A stretch of 64,000 nucleotides of DNA, taken from Neckera pumila (Eukaryota > Streptophyta > Bryopsida > Hypnales > Neckeraceae). Below are positions 50,252-63,000 of this stretch, one piece after another (the stretch's first letter is position 1; the number at the start of each line of letters is the position of its first letter). The notes under the pieces are model-generated. The model worked only from the letters and a program-made list of their open reading frames with translations, ran no database searches and was not told where the DNA came from. Both the position numbers and the translations under genes were made by a program. The stretch is from assembly GCA_963969595.1 (NCBI GenBank), contig OZ018415.1, positions 8,246,001 to 8,310,000 of the forward strand, written 5' to 3'.

Positions 50252-50674
50252 ATACAGGGAGAGTCTGCCAATCTTTACATTTTCAAAACATTTCATAACA
50301 ATTTCATTGTTTCAAAATGCAAGTAGCTTCAAATCACTTGAATTTGGTGTCACTGGCAAAAAAGATAACATCTACTATACTTGCAATTCGTAGTGAGTCT
50401 ATGATGTGGAAAAATACATAGTAGATACATGGGCTCGTAATTAGCTTCGGACCATCTACCATATTTTTCACAGAAAGAATTCAATACTTGATTTAGAATT
50501 ATGTGCAAACATTTCAAGTTAAGACATAAAATGTTAAAAAGAAAAAAAATCCATCTAAAAAAAATAGCAATAGTAAACCAACTGCAACATTTGGGCTAGA
50601 TGCCAATTCCGTTTCCCTTCCTTTTAAAAATTGTTTCAAGCAGTTTAGCTTCCCCAGAATGCAATCAGCTACTT

Positions 50675-53150
50675 ATTAAAACATCGCTTGACGAGTAGAT
50701 TACCTCGATCCACATCTTCCTGACTACTTTTCAAACACCTACCTGAGCTACAGTACTTCTGTTATTGTCAGTGGGTGCCGGAAGGAATCTCAGCTCATAT
50801 AAATCCATGTAAGTTAAAGCACAGTGCTAGTATTATATGGTCCACGAATTTCAGAGGCCCATTACTGGGACCCTCCTTCGCCTCGCAAGTCGCAACCATC
50901 AGTCCACTTCCTGTAATTGCAAGTTTGCAACCACACACTCACTCCGGACGGCGAAGTACCGCAGTTTGTCCTTGCCTTCAGTTGGGGCCAAAATGCAGGA
51001 GTTGATCGAAGTAAAGCCACAAATGGTAATGAATAACTAAAGAGTGGCTACCGCATATTGTTCTAGAGTAGCCTTGTCCAACACGGAGTCTGATAATATC
51101 TGAACTAGGAGCCAGACACATGATGAAATATCTGCCGGACTGCCTCCCTCCCAATGCGGCGGAATGTCGAGCATCTTCACGATGCTGGAACCCAGTGTGT
51201 GTGTTTTTCCACATTTTCTACGGAGCGCCTGTTGCTCTTTTTCGAAAGTGGAACTCGACCCCCTTTGGGTAATGAGAGCATCTGCACCAACCGACTCAAG
51301 AAAAGTTTGGCCCTCGATTTACTGTATGACAAGTTGGCAACCATGTTGGGCCTCCCTAGCAGCTCACAATGTTCTCAAGGGAGGAATCAACTTCTTTATA
51401 AGTTAGTACCAAACAATGTTAGAGATACATCGAATCTAATCATAATACTCTCAAGAATGGATGTAGTGACCATAATTTGACTATTATGGACCTTGGCTTG
51501 TTTTTATGGAGCTTGCTCAAATTGTACCTGTAGCAATAGCCTGGGTGGGGGGCCTCTATCTATGTGGGCCCCTGAAGAGTTGTTGAGGCTACATATATGT
51601 TTGAAGTAGAAGTGTACAAAGAAAAACCGCTCTTACATGTCAAGATTTGCAACCTACAATACTATTTGCATTTTTTTGGCTGCCCAAGAGCACTAGTTGT
51701 TTAAAAACTGCATTGAAGTGTTAAAAAAACATTGTAGAATTATAATTGTGTCTAGAGATATGGAGGAATATGATACAATTTTAATTTTATATAATTGCCA
51801 ACTACATTTGGATAACTGGATCTTATTTGTACCAAGAAAACTTTAAGGTCCAACTTTCTTGATATTCCTTCATATAATAGTGTAGAACAAGTAGAAATAA
51901 GAACCATCTAAATATGTTGCAAGACTTTGGTGATACAATAAGGCAACAATAGTCTAGCTTAGGGTGGATCCTGAAGAACAAATGACATTGACAACCATTA
52001 AACAACATTAACAAAAAAGGAAAAGAAAAAGGATTACATGAATTAGTTGCAGTGAGGTTCTCAACAAATACTTCTGTTGTGTTGGCAACGTCAATAGTCA
52101 TTGAGTCCAAAAAATCCTTTGGAATGACTACCAAAGCCTACAAATTGCCCATGTTTGGTAATAGATTCTTGAGACAAAAGTTTAAGGGCTGACAAAAAAA
52201 AGCTCGAGGCACCATGATTGCGGGAGATCTAATGTATTGCTACTTTAGCTCTTAGTCTTGACATCTTCCAACACTTGTGTAGAGAGTTCACCTTGAAACC
52301 CAAAAAATGGAGTATACAAAAGGCAACTATAATTGCTACATGCTTAGAACAAAAATTGCACGTAAATGAAAACCTAAGGTAAAATAAACTTAGAATTGCG
52401 AAATAGAATCGGGCTTTTGAAATAAAGACTAGTGAGACAATAGGGCTTGCAAATTCACAAGAAGGTCACAGACTTGCAATGAATACATTTGGTGACAACA
52501 TTCTTTTAAGCAACAAGTGTTCTTAAAATGAGATGATTGAATGGCCAAGATTGGTTGTGGAGACATTGTTCAATTTGTTTCTCGTACATTGCACCATCAT
52601 TTTGAAGCCACCTACGCCAATTATTACACATAAAAACAATGAAATCTAGAATGCCTGCTAGTCACCATATACATGAGTACATTGATAATATCCAACTAAT
52701 TTCAAGTAGTGGAGCTTATAATTGAAAGAAACGAAAATTAGTGGAGGACTAATGCACTATACATAGATGTAGAATGGGCAATCATTCCCTCCTTTAGTGT
52801 TTCCAAGCAAATAGTATCTGAGAAAATATGTGGATTTCAAAAGTGTAGTGATTGTTTTTAGAGCATGTTTGGTGCACAATGAACTCCACCGCAACATGGC
52901 TCAACACAACTAGGGCATTCAAAAGTCTCACTTAGCATAAGAGGCCATCATGTCCATTGCTCACCACGGCAATGCACCCTAACCTCACTACTAGTAGACA
53001 ATATATATGCATTAGGATACTTGTCTCTACCATGGTGGGATTTTTTGGCAATTTGTTGCCAGATTTCAACTCCCTCTGACACATTTCCACCACTATGCTT
53101 GGCTCCCTCCAAATATTCATCAGCATACGGAGGGTACACATAGGCTCCAT
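50675..53150 (-). repeat. Left arm of a large inverted repeat (unit copy 1)
   Basis: Read on the minus strand, this arm is colinear with 60075-63955 on the plus strand. Matched landmarks include GACGTTGCCAACACAAC with 62173-62190, CTTCAAAATGATGG with 60613-60630, TACTTGAAATTAGTT with 60500-60515, and ATTGTCTACTAGTAGTGAGG with 60190-60210. Similarity by eye is roughly 75-90 percent, highest in the outer 700 bp. Remnant coding frames run on the minus strand (53157-52900 and 51310-51041). The outer edge is near TTATTAAAA at 50673-50683. It could be a transposable unit inserted twice or an old inverted duplication. Confidence 0.8.
51041..51310 (-). pseudogene. Conserved unassigned reading frame in the left arm
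   Basis: The frame reads VGADALITQRGSSSTFEKEQ, then KMLDIPPHWEGGSPADISSC and VLDKATLEQYAVATL before a stop. The right arm has the same frame at about 63395-63635, with conservative or silent differences, a two-codon gap region and one extra stop. Preservation of the frame between diverged copies suggests this was once protein coding. A nearby frame, KDKLRYFAVRSECVVA, is also shared (around 50925-50975 and 63690-63745). I recognise no family; the frame looks like the middle or end of a larger protein. An overlapping plus-strand frame is probably its shadow. Confidence 0.45.
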
Positions 53151-53157
53151 TGTTCAT
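52900..53157 (-). pseudogene. Cys-containing coding remnant at the inner end of the left arm
   Basis: The frame reads MNNGAYVYPPYADEYLEGAK, then VEIWQQIAKKSHHGRDKYPN and VRVHCRGEQW. After a stop it continues in the same frame as ETFECPSCVEPCCGGVHCAPN. The last stretch has a dense Cys/His cluster that could bind zinc. The right arm shows a more degraded version around 60170-60330. The function is unknown. Its position at the start of the minus-strand unit suggests it is the N-terminal part of the same protein as the frame at 51041-51310. Confidence 0.4.
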
Positions 53158-53741
53158 CTATAGTGAGAAAGAAAAAAAACTAGTCTCTAGACTACTATAA
53201 AAAAACAACCTAGTTTCTACTCCAGTCTTTACATTCTTGCACTAGACTAGTATAAAAATGTGTGGAGAAAATTCCAAAAACTTTGACTACGTGAATTGCA
53301 AGATATTTGCATTTGAAGTGAAGAAATCTATTTCTTTTGTACCTTACTTGCCTAGATTGTAAGGCATTCAATCTTCTTAGCTTAAAGTTTTTGCACTCTA
53401 CATATTGAATTAAAAAAACTTGATGTTGAAAAATTGAATTGAATGTCCAGGAAAAAAATTCAAAAAGCACATACTTCATTTTATTCTTTAAAATTGTTAA
53501 GTAGCAGTAGGTCAGGTCTGAGATTGAATGAAAAACTAAATCACTAATAGTTCTATGAATCCTCTAAGTTATTTTTTCAAGAAGATGCTTAGATCGCTCA
53601 AAAAACAAGATTGTCCATAACTTTCTCATCACTAGTCCAAATAGAATGAATTAAATCTTTCTATGTAGATAAGAGTATTTTCTATGAGAAACACAATTCT
53701 ATTGACTTTTTGCAATTTTTTGGTTTCTATCCAATGAACCC

Positions 53742-53842
53742 TGTTTTAGGAACCTTACAGCAACCCCACTGCAACACACTAAAATGACTCTCTGTTTTAG
53801 GAACCTTACAGCAATCCCACTGCAATACACTAAAGTGACTCT
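53742..53842. repeat. Direct tandem repeat, two copies of a 51-bp unit
   Basis: CTGTTTTAGGAACCTTACAG begins at 53742 and again at 53792, each followed by CAAYCCCACTGCAAYACACT. About 20 bp further on, 53862-53893 is a small dyad built on ATTGATCTT, two copies of CTAAGATCTT-like sequence, and AAGATCAAT. It is probably slippage-derived. Confidence 0.75.
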
Positions 53843-56800
53843 CTATATGTTTTGTACCATTGATCTTCTAAGATCTTCTAAGATCAATGATGCAAAACAT
53901 TTGAAGTGTTGCTTCAACGTGTTGGAGTGGGGCTACTCTGAGGATAGAAACACTTTTGCTTTAAGGCTCTGATTGAAATATATTCTCAAAAAAGCTTATG
54001 TGTTTTCTTATCTTCAAAAAAAGTGTAAGAAAATCATGATGAAAATTGGGACCACAGGAACATACCCAAAATTCTTTTTGTCTCCAAAGGGGACAAGGGG
54101 ACTTTAGAAGTTAAGCAATAAATTGAAAAGAGTATCAATCTCAATCTTTTTGTCTAATATCCCTACCATTGTTCTTCTATCTCAATCTCATCTTTGGTCT
54201 CTCTTTCATTTTTGGTTAGTGATGCAAACTTGTGAACAGATCTGTCAATGCACTTCTCTCCTACATTCTTCATTGTTTCTTGAGGTTTCAGCTCGTGACA
54301 ATAGTACGATAATTTGCCTACTGCACTTGACTAAGACTAGGGGAAACATCCACCAAGTCTACTGAATAATGTTATGGATTGTCCACAATCTCACAAGAAC
54401 TATAAAAGTTACCCCCAAAAACAACGTATCTCAAGTTTGTTGAACTTTTCTCATTATCTTCCCTAACGGGACACAACGAAAAGCTTCAAGAAAAATGCAG
54501 GGATAGAGGCTACATTTGTGTAACCCCATCTAAGCGAGTAACGTACACGCACAGTCAAGTCTGTGAAAACTGTTTGACGTTTACAAAGAGTCTCAATTCA
54601 GTACAGGCAGATTCTGCGAACACATTCGAACTTATATATCTCTGTCGTCAGACAGGATAGCAAGTGTTCAAATTCTGACTGAGAAAACTTCAGAATGTGA
54701 AATATCTTTCATTAATCCACAAAAATCTTGCACTGTTGTAAAGGTGCCTTATATCAAGCCTTACAAAAACACATTCGTAACCATTGACATATGTTCTAAG
54801 CATCCCGAGCATTGGAGAGTATCACAGACTAACAAGAGCCTTTAGCGCGTGGAATTTCTGCAGCCAGACCCCTGTAGGCAAAGACTGATGTAGCCGCTCT
54901 TCAGCCCCACGCACATGAAAATGGATTCGAATCCTGCTCTTCAAACTTCGTAAATTCCCGCAGAAAGCTAAGCCCTGCGATTACATTAAGCACTACTCTC
55001 AAATACCCAGGCAGCCTCATCAGAAAGACGTGTCAGCTTATCATAGAAATGCTGGAATAACCCAGATGTCTGATTACAACCAAATCTGTAGCTACCTCAT
55101 CCGAATTGCAAACAATCTAGAGGGTTGGCGTCAGGGCATGGAGAATGCGCGCATTCACCTAGACTGCTTTTAACAGACCTTTTTTAGGAAGCAAACTGGT
55201 ACATTGTAAATTGATCACAGAGGGTTAAGATGAGGGTAAGGGTTAAGCTTTGCAATACCAAGTTTTCTTCCTTCTGAATCCTCTGAGATGCGGACATGGA
55301 CTGCCTGGTAGGGCACTCCTTCAGTTCAGTAACAAGTCCCTTGGTTGCACACAGCTTGGCACGAAATTCTAAGCTCTTTCCGGGACAACTAACGGTAACA
55401 GAAAAGAACCCAAAATGTTCACCAAAAATCTTACCACCAACTTGCATCAAGAGAAGGAGCGTAGACCAACTATGGCGACTTCCTGCAGTCACCGCAGTCG
55501 GTAGAACAAGCTAATAACTGACGCCAAACAAGACGAAAACCCTGACTGCAGTAATTTGAAACTCGAGCAGGTGTCCTAACAAACGAAACTCCTTCACAGC
55601 AAATCGACGGTTTTACGCTATCAAGTACACTAACCCCAAGATTACACCACCAGACGCTTAGATTGACAAATGAAACGGGACTGCGAAGCTAGCGACATAG
55701 CCGAGCGTTGTAAAGTGGCTAAGCACGAAGAAACCACACAACCACAAAGAAAAACCAAAATTGAGCATCTCAGCACTTGCAACATTTGCAGCAACTGCAC
55801 CCAAGACCAGTGGTAACGGACTGAGGAAGAGCTTCGTGCCAGACTGTGGCTTCCAAGGGGCGGCACTTGGAATGCACCCTACCAGTGAGAGCTTCGACTG
55901 ACTAGCTGCAACGGTGATCACAACTCTGAGTTGCTTCAAAATTGGCTGGCTGGCTGGCTATAAAAGTATCATCACGGCCACAACTGGAACCCGAGACCCC
56001 TGAAGCTCGTGGTTACCGATCTGAGAAACATGGCTTTAAGTAGGCTTCTACAGTAGCTAGCAAACCAGCCGCAACAAGAGGAAGCCTAGCAGCCCTAGCT
56101 CCAAACTGAGGTCTGCAACCCGAGGACGACCGGGACCAGGGTCCGGTCTTCTGGCATGACGTGAATCTTTCCTTCTAAGGCAGAGTCATTGAAGCTAAGT
56201 TAATTAACTACTGTAAGTTATCACTGCAACCACCCTACCAATCTTTTCTGCCAGGCCGGGCCTCTGGCGTGACTCCCCATGCCCTTGAAAGCGATGGAGG
56301 CTGGACTTGCTAGTCACCGGAGAAGGCTGGACTTTGTCAAAACCTGGAAACTCGGGTTCAAGGCGCAAAAGATGGAGATTTTTTAAAAGAGAAAAGCCAC
56401 TAGAATTGCTGTGCGGTGATCGATACGCCCACTGCCACTGGGGCTTTTGCGACTGATTTTATCTGCGGGTTCGAACTTTGAAAGGACAGTGGACATGATG
56501 AAATGGGTGAGGACGGACCCACGGCAGCCAACTTGCTTTTGAACAACGTGACAGGTAATGGCTGGGCTCAGATAACTTAGATTTCTCAGTCATTGCTTGG
56601 CAAAGCGCCAGCCGATAGTGTTCCTCTGTCCTGGTTGGTCTAGCAGGCTATTGTTTGGAACCGTGGTGCTGCATCAGAAACGTGCCTCACGCAAAGGTAG
56701 GAGGTCCAGAAAGCGTGCGGTCAACGCATTTTGGGGGAAGCTAAAACTCTTTGAAATATTTTTCAGTAAATTTTCAGAGAAAGAAAAATGGAAGTGGCAT

Positions 56801-58209
56801 CTTTCATATTTATTGAACTTTTGTGGAATTAGTTATGAATTTTGAACATGAAACCCAGTGGTCATTATAAGCATCCATTTCCTAAAATGTACATTATTGG
56901 TACGTTGATGGTGCATTGAAAAAAGCAAAATGTACCTTTGCGACATAGGACACTTTTAGAGCCTAGTCAATTTTAGGGCTAGTCAGATGCAACTCTAGTT
57001 AGAGAATGGATACACTATCCATTTTTTTTTCTTTAAATATGTTTTGGCGCATGTTATCTAAGATATTTGAAAGTCCTGGTGTGGATTGGTTGGTAAACGA
57101 CTCTTTGGCTCACATTGAATACATGTCAATCTTTTTTGGGAATGACCATATTGATCTCATAGTTGTTGGAGTACAGTAATTTAATTCAAGTAAAGCCTTT
57201 GTAAACTTTGAAGTAGCTAGTGTGCCATAGGACATAGAATTTAGGGAGGATGAATGTTTTGAAAAGTGTACTTCATTCAATTAATATTGTAGTTGGAGAG
57301 CAACTAAATTTGTCAATTATTTTTTTTTTAAACATTATCAAGAAATCATTATTTTAAAAATAAAAATTTACATAAGAAAACATGTAGCTATGCTGCAAGA
57401 GGCCTTTATCCCCAATGCACTAAAAACGTGGATTTAAAATGGCAAAGGTGATAAAGGAATAATGTAGAACTAGAAAGGGAAGGTGATGAAGAAGTAGTGT
57501 CTTTCTCTCTCTTCATTTCTATAGTTTTTATAGTGGTTTGTTTTTTTAGTAAGGTTTGAAAAGCTCCCCCACAATAGCTTCTGTCAATGCATTCAAAGCT
57601 TCCTTTTCTTTTTGTGGTCTGAAGCCAACAAAGAATTTTGGGGGAGTTTTCAAAGAAGTAAATTTATGTTTCTACAACGAACCTTTTGTTCTCCTTTGAT
57701 ATTCATTGCGGAAGAAATCGTATACAAGGTGGATTAACTACACCCAACATTGCACCTTGCCTAAACCTACCATCATCAATTTGTGTACATCTCCAAAATC
57801 AATGCTCACCTATGTGGAAGAAACGATTTTTTCAACTTCTTACTACCAAAAAAACCTTAAACTCTTTGTAACTTTTGCATACAGTATTCAAATGTAGCAT
57901 TCTTTAGTGCATTAATTGGAACCTCCTTTCACTTGTCATTAGCAAATATAAAAATTTGACCAGTCTGCATGAATATATTAAGTTATCAAACTGAGTTGGG
58001 ACCGAGTAAGTTAACTGTGAGTCTGCATGCAGAAAATATCTGACTGGGTAGGCTGGCAGCGGCAACGGAGCCATCACCGATTCACCGTCATTCTTCGGCA
58101 TCAACTGGACTGCAGTTAATAGTGACCATTTATTTTTCTTAAACCTTGAAAGACCCTTGGGTCCCTCTGTACGACCCATGTTCAGCCTTATGACTTCAAC
58201 TGTGGTTTA

Positions 58210-58250
58210 ATATATGGTGGAGGCACCCAAAACTGTCAAAATAAGGAATT
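58210..58250 (+). repeat. Short repeat shared with the right window edge
   Basis: GGTGGAGGCACCCAAAACTG, followed by TCAAAATAAGGAATTC, closely matches 63965-64000 (GGTGAAAGCACCCCAAACCG, then TCAATATTAAGTAATTC) in the same orientation. It may mark the end of a repeat family that continues beyond the window. Confidence 0.4.
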
Positions 58251-58796
58251 CAACATAAAAATAATATTTCTGCAATATTGGCGAGTGAAAATCATGAATA
58301 TTAAAAAAAAAATAGATTTTTCGGTTGTAGTATGTAATTTTTATGATTTTTCAAAGTGTTGACTCCCTAGACCACTAAAACTGTCCCATAGGTCTACCTT
58401 GAACCAAAATCTGTAAAAATCAGCTATTAGCAAATGAGAAATAAATATGTCTTTCAAATGTGTCACCTAATTTGAATTAAGCATTTGTAGGACACTTTAA
58501 TGGATGCTTATGGACAGATTTGGTGACAATCTAGGATTCAAGAATGGGGGCAGGGACGGGAATGGGTGTTTCTACCTTATGAACTAGTGTGCCTTGAGTT
58601 GTTGCCATAGCCAAAATAAATGTAAAAGTAAATTTTTAATTTATCTTAATTCATTAAAACTTTGAAATTCAATATCTTTCACACTGTAGGTTCAAACGCC
58701 ACAAAGTAAAGCCTATGCAATCCTCCTCATAGAGAGCTTTCTCATGGTAGCAAGAATGGAACTGGGGGACGAATAGTCCGGGAGATCTTATTGTAA

Positions 58797-58837
58797 CAAA
58801 CAAAACAAACAAACAAAACAAAACAAAACAAAACAAA
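58797..58837. repeat. (AAACA)n microsatellite
   Basis: The run consists of AAACA and AAAC units, about 41 bp in total. It is noncoding. Confidence 0.85.
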
Positions 58838-60074
58838 GAGCCTAACTTAAGATTTGGAATTAAGGTATGGATTTTGATATATATTATTATGTACATACTA
58901 TAATGATCATTAATTTACTTTGTACTAAAGAGTATTTGGTCAATGTTTTTTCTAATCAAATACCACTATTAAATTTTAAGATACACTATACAGCCGCAAA
59001 GGGCTTTCAGACTGTTCAAGGGATAAAGGGGCTTTAGACTCCATCTAAGATGGATAGTCATCAAATCGCCACTGTCTAGTTATTATTATTAGACTAGTCA
59101 GATTTTCATATTTTCTTGTTGAGAAGGGAAAGGAAATTTCAACGCACAAAAAAATGTGACATTTGGATATCATATGCAAAAGTTAGAAAAGGGCAAAGTT
59201 ATTTTTAATAGAGTTTCTAAAAGTGTTTCTTCCTCATGAATAATTGAATGCAGTTCAACATGAAGATATAGTTTTATCATTTATGTGTATCCAAATTCAT
59301 TTACCTTAGTTTTATGTCAAATGCACACAAAAATACTATTGCAACTAGAATTAAGCTCCCAAGACATTTAAAATTAATCTTAAAAGGATACAAAGGCCAA
59401 AAGTGTATGATGGATAATTTTCAAGATTATTGTAGGAATAAAGAATGCACTTATTGGCTTAAAAATTAAATCATTTTTGACAAAGTTCCTTAGTAACAGG
59501 GTTTGTCTTTTTAAGATTAGGCAAATAAACTTACATACATTTAAAAGTAGAATTGGATGTCATATTCTGCTTTAGAAAAATTTATAGTTTGTAACTTTTG
59601 GAAATCAAAAATTTAATTCCCAATCTTTCTACATATTTCTTCAGAAATTTTTGCCAACTAATAATTTGGATTTTCTTCTTGCAACTATTGCATAGTCACA
59701 TGCAAAAGTCTAAAATTCTTTTATCCATTAGAAGAGATTTGAGGACTCTAAAAGACTGCAAGTTATCTTGCGTTCCCAGACTACGAGAATGCAGGATAAT
59801 TGCTGGTTGCTGTAGTTGAGAAAGTGCCACATCATATTTGAAAATTAAAAAAAAAAAAATTGGCCTAAAATGATGTTTGGGAGAAAAAAAAAATTTAATT
59901 TCTTTTTGAATTTTTTTTTCTAACAGCCTATACTGGCTGTTTACAAATCTAGCTAGATTGGAGAACAGGCCTGAAACGGCCCTCCAATGCCCTCAGATCT
60001 CTTCTAATGTTTTTACAAGGTTTGGCCCAAATTCTTGTAAATGGAAATTTTTCCTAATTTCTAAATGAAGAATA

Positions 60075-63000
60075 AAGTAGTTCAGCAATGGTATATCTTG
60101 GGGGCAAATTTTTTCTTCAAAAAAAATAGTATAGGAAATTCCATTGAAGAACTAAATTATCACTTGAAACAGGCGTCTTAGTGCATACATATTATCTATT
60201 AATAATGAAGCTAGGGTGCTACATCGCCTCGATGAATAATAAATAGGATGGCACGTCTTACGCCTAGCAAGAATTTTGAATGACAAAATTGTATTGAGTC
60301 ACGTTGCAGTAGAGGTATTTGTGCTCCAAATATCCTTCAAAAACAATTGCTTCACCTTTGAAATCCGCAAATTTATTTAGGGGTCACTTGCTTGGCAACA
60401 CTAATAGAATGAATGATTGCCCAATCATTCTACACCCATGTGATTATATGAAGTGCATTAATCCTCTACTACTCTTAATTTCTTTTAGTTATGAGCTTCA
60501 CTACTTGAAATTAGTTAGATGTCATCAATGTACTCTTGTAGATTTTAAATAGTGGGTGTCCTATATTTCATTGTTTTTGTATATAAATATGTAATCAATT
60601 GTCATGGGCGACTTCAAAATGATGGCATAATGTAGAAAAAACAAATTGAACAACGTCTCTACAATCAGCCAAGTCTAGTAGTGCAGTCATCTCATGTCAA
60701 GAACAATGACTGTTCAAAAGAAAGTTGTCATTGAACGTATTTGTTGCAAGTCCATGACCTTCTTCTAAATTTGCAAGCTCTATTGTCTCAATGGTTTGCA
60801 TTCCAAAGATATATCCGATTTTGCCTTGCAATTTTGGATTTCGTTATAAGAGAATCAGGGTCTCAACATGCTTGGTACTTTTGACTTGGAAATTAATTGT
60901 TTGGTGTGTAGAAAAGGAATATTTCCATTTGTAAGGTCTTTGTCACACATTTCCATTAAGCATGTAGCGCAATGGAGTGTTGGCATTACAGGCTGAGTTG
61001 GCAACAATTCACTCGTGTCCAACCTATGTGGCAACGACTGTGTGTGCCTGTCGTATACAAACATGGTCCATGTTGGCAAGTTGCCACTTCAAGCAATGAA
61101 GATGTCAAATTGAATAGTATATATATTGTTTGTGGACAATCCTAACGTGCAATACAACTATTGGCAACAATGCTTATTTTATATACTCAAAGGATAAGCA
61201 AATGATGCCATTGTTGTATATTGTTTTTCAATAACTTGCTATTACTTATGGCAAATTGGCAATGCCTCCAAAAGTTGATGTCATTGCCTAAAACTCTACA
61301 CTGTACACAACTATGTTGGCATTATTTGCTAATTTTTGGAGTATCCTTTTGGCTTGGGGAGGGCACTTGGTTCTACTACTACAAACCATGTGCAAACAAG
61401 TTGTATTAATAAACTATAATTTCAACCTAAAATTTTGAGCATTGTTTGGTAATGACTATAGGTTTCTATTGCCAAAATTTCCAACTCAAATGAAATATGG
61501 AATGATTTCTAGAAGAGGTTGAAAATGAACCTAGAATGGCATATTTTTCCACTCAAATATTTATAGAGAACACATTTAGATGACCGTTGCATCAATATTC
61601 AACTCAAAATGAGCTTTCAATAGAGAGTTATTTTGAGGAATTTTTTGTTCATTTTTTAGACAATTTTTTAGGATATAATATAGGGGTGTGAAAGTTATTT
61701 TTCAGTTTTGTAGTGTATCTATTTACTTCAAAAATTTGTAACTGATTATCATTAGCAAATAAAAATATCAATAATTCAAAACATAAACTTTTCAAATTAG
61801 GAAAATATATTCATCTTTTTTTTGTTTTCATTTATTTAAATTTTAGGATATAATATAGAGGGTACCAAATTTTGATTGCATGTAGTTTGGATTAGATACA
61901 CTAAGTGCCCCCCCCCCCCCCCGTGCCTTTTGGATATTAGCCAATTCCAAGTTGGGCATCTCTAGACCCCAATTCTCCTCTAATGACTTCACCTTAGTGT
62001 CACAACTCTCTGTGCAAGAATTGAAAGATGTCAAGAGAGTTAGGGCAATGATACATTGGATCTCTTTTAACGATACTTTGAGCTCATCCATATCAACCAC
62101 TATACTTTTGTCTCAAGGATCTATCACCAAGCACAAGCAATCTAGAGACTTTGGCATTCACACTAGAGCATATTCTGGATTCAATGACTATTGATGTTGC
62201 CAATACAACAAAAGTATAGATTTGTCTAGAAGCCTCACCGCAAGTAATTCCTATAACTTGTTTTCTATCAATTTTTTGTTAGTGTTGTTTAATTGTTGTT
62301 AATGTCATTTGTTCTTTGGGATCCATCCCCTAGCTAGACTGTTGCTGCCTTATTGCATCATCAAAGTCTTGCAACATACTTGGAGGATTCCAATTTACAC
62401 TGTAATTGGATTGATGTCACTTGGTGACTTGCTCAACTCTAAAGATGGGATCTTTTAGTTGGTTATTAATATAACATTTCTCTATTTGCTTTATACTACT
62501 ACATAAAGGAATGCCAAGAAAGTTGAACTTTGAAGTTCTTTTGGTATAAGCAAGGCCTAAATGGAGTTGGCAATTATAAAAAATTAAAAGTGTATCAAAT
62601 GCTTTAATTTTTGTCTCTGGATACAATTATAATTCTACTACTACAGTGTTTCTTAGACACTTTAGTACATGCTGAATGGATAATTTTCAATTGGTCTTGT
62701 AGTGCTTTTTGTGTATATTGTTTGGATTCTATTATTATGTTTGTATAGATGATAAACAACAACTATGACAATTATTGTGCAATTAACTTGTTTGCAAGAA
62801 GAAACGACTTTCTTTAAGTTGGGTATTATTAGATAGCTTGTCTTTGGAATCAAAATCCAGTTGAATCACCGTTGAATGCGTCTAAAAATATTTTTGGACC
62901 ACAAATTTCAATTTGATTTTGTGTTCCTCAATTGCAGAAGGAACTCATAGTTTTTAACCCAGCATCTATTGCTAAAAAAATGTGACTCCTATTGTAGGCT

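Larger units (their letters stand above)
53151..60074. other. Spacer between the inverted arms, no supported gene
   Basis: The spacer is about 7 kb. A block at about 54500-56750 has clearly higher GC than its surroundings but no domain I recognise; the frame at 55184-55492 (minus) and others there are unassigned. A (GGCT)n run sits at about 55944-55960, followed by TATAAAAG. No transposase, polymerase or RNA gene was identified, so the inverted structure does not have an obvious cargo. Confidence 0.4.

Noticed and set aside
51154..51480. Plus-strand ORF starting MRRNVEHLHDAG, with a relative on the minus strand at 63235-63531
   Set aside because: It is conserved between the arms only because the opposite-strand frame is. 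The opposite frame runs with the other coding remnants of the unit and keeps more conservative differences.
55940..56040. TATA box (TATAAAAG) and Met start downstream of the (GGCT)n run
   Set aside because: The frame from the candidate ATG stops after about nine codons, and no exon-like continuation is visible.
61907..61922. C homopolymer as an assembly or sequencing artefact
   Set aside because: It lies within the end of a MITE whose other copies already have G/C-rich ends, so natural expansion is adequate. The exact length may still be uncertain.
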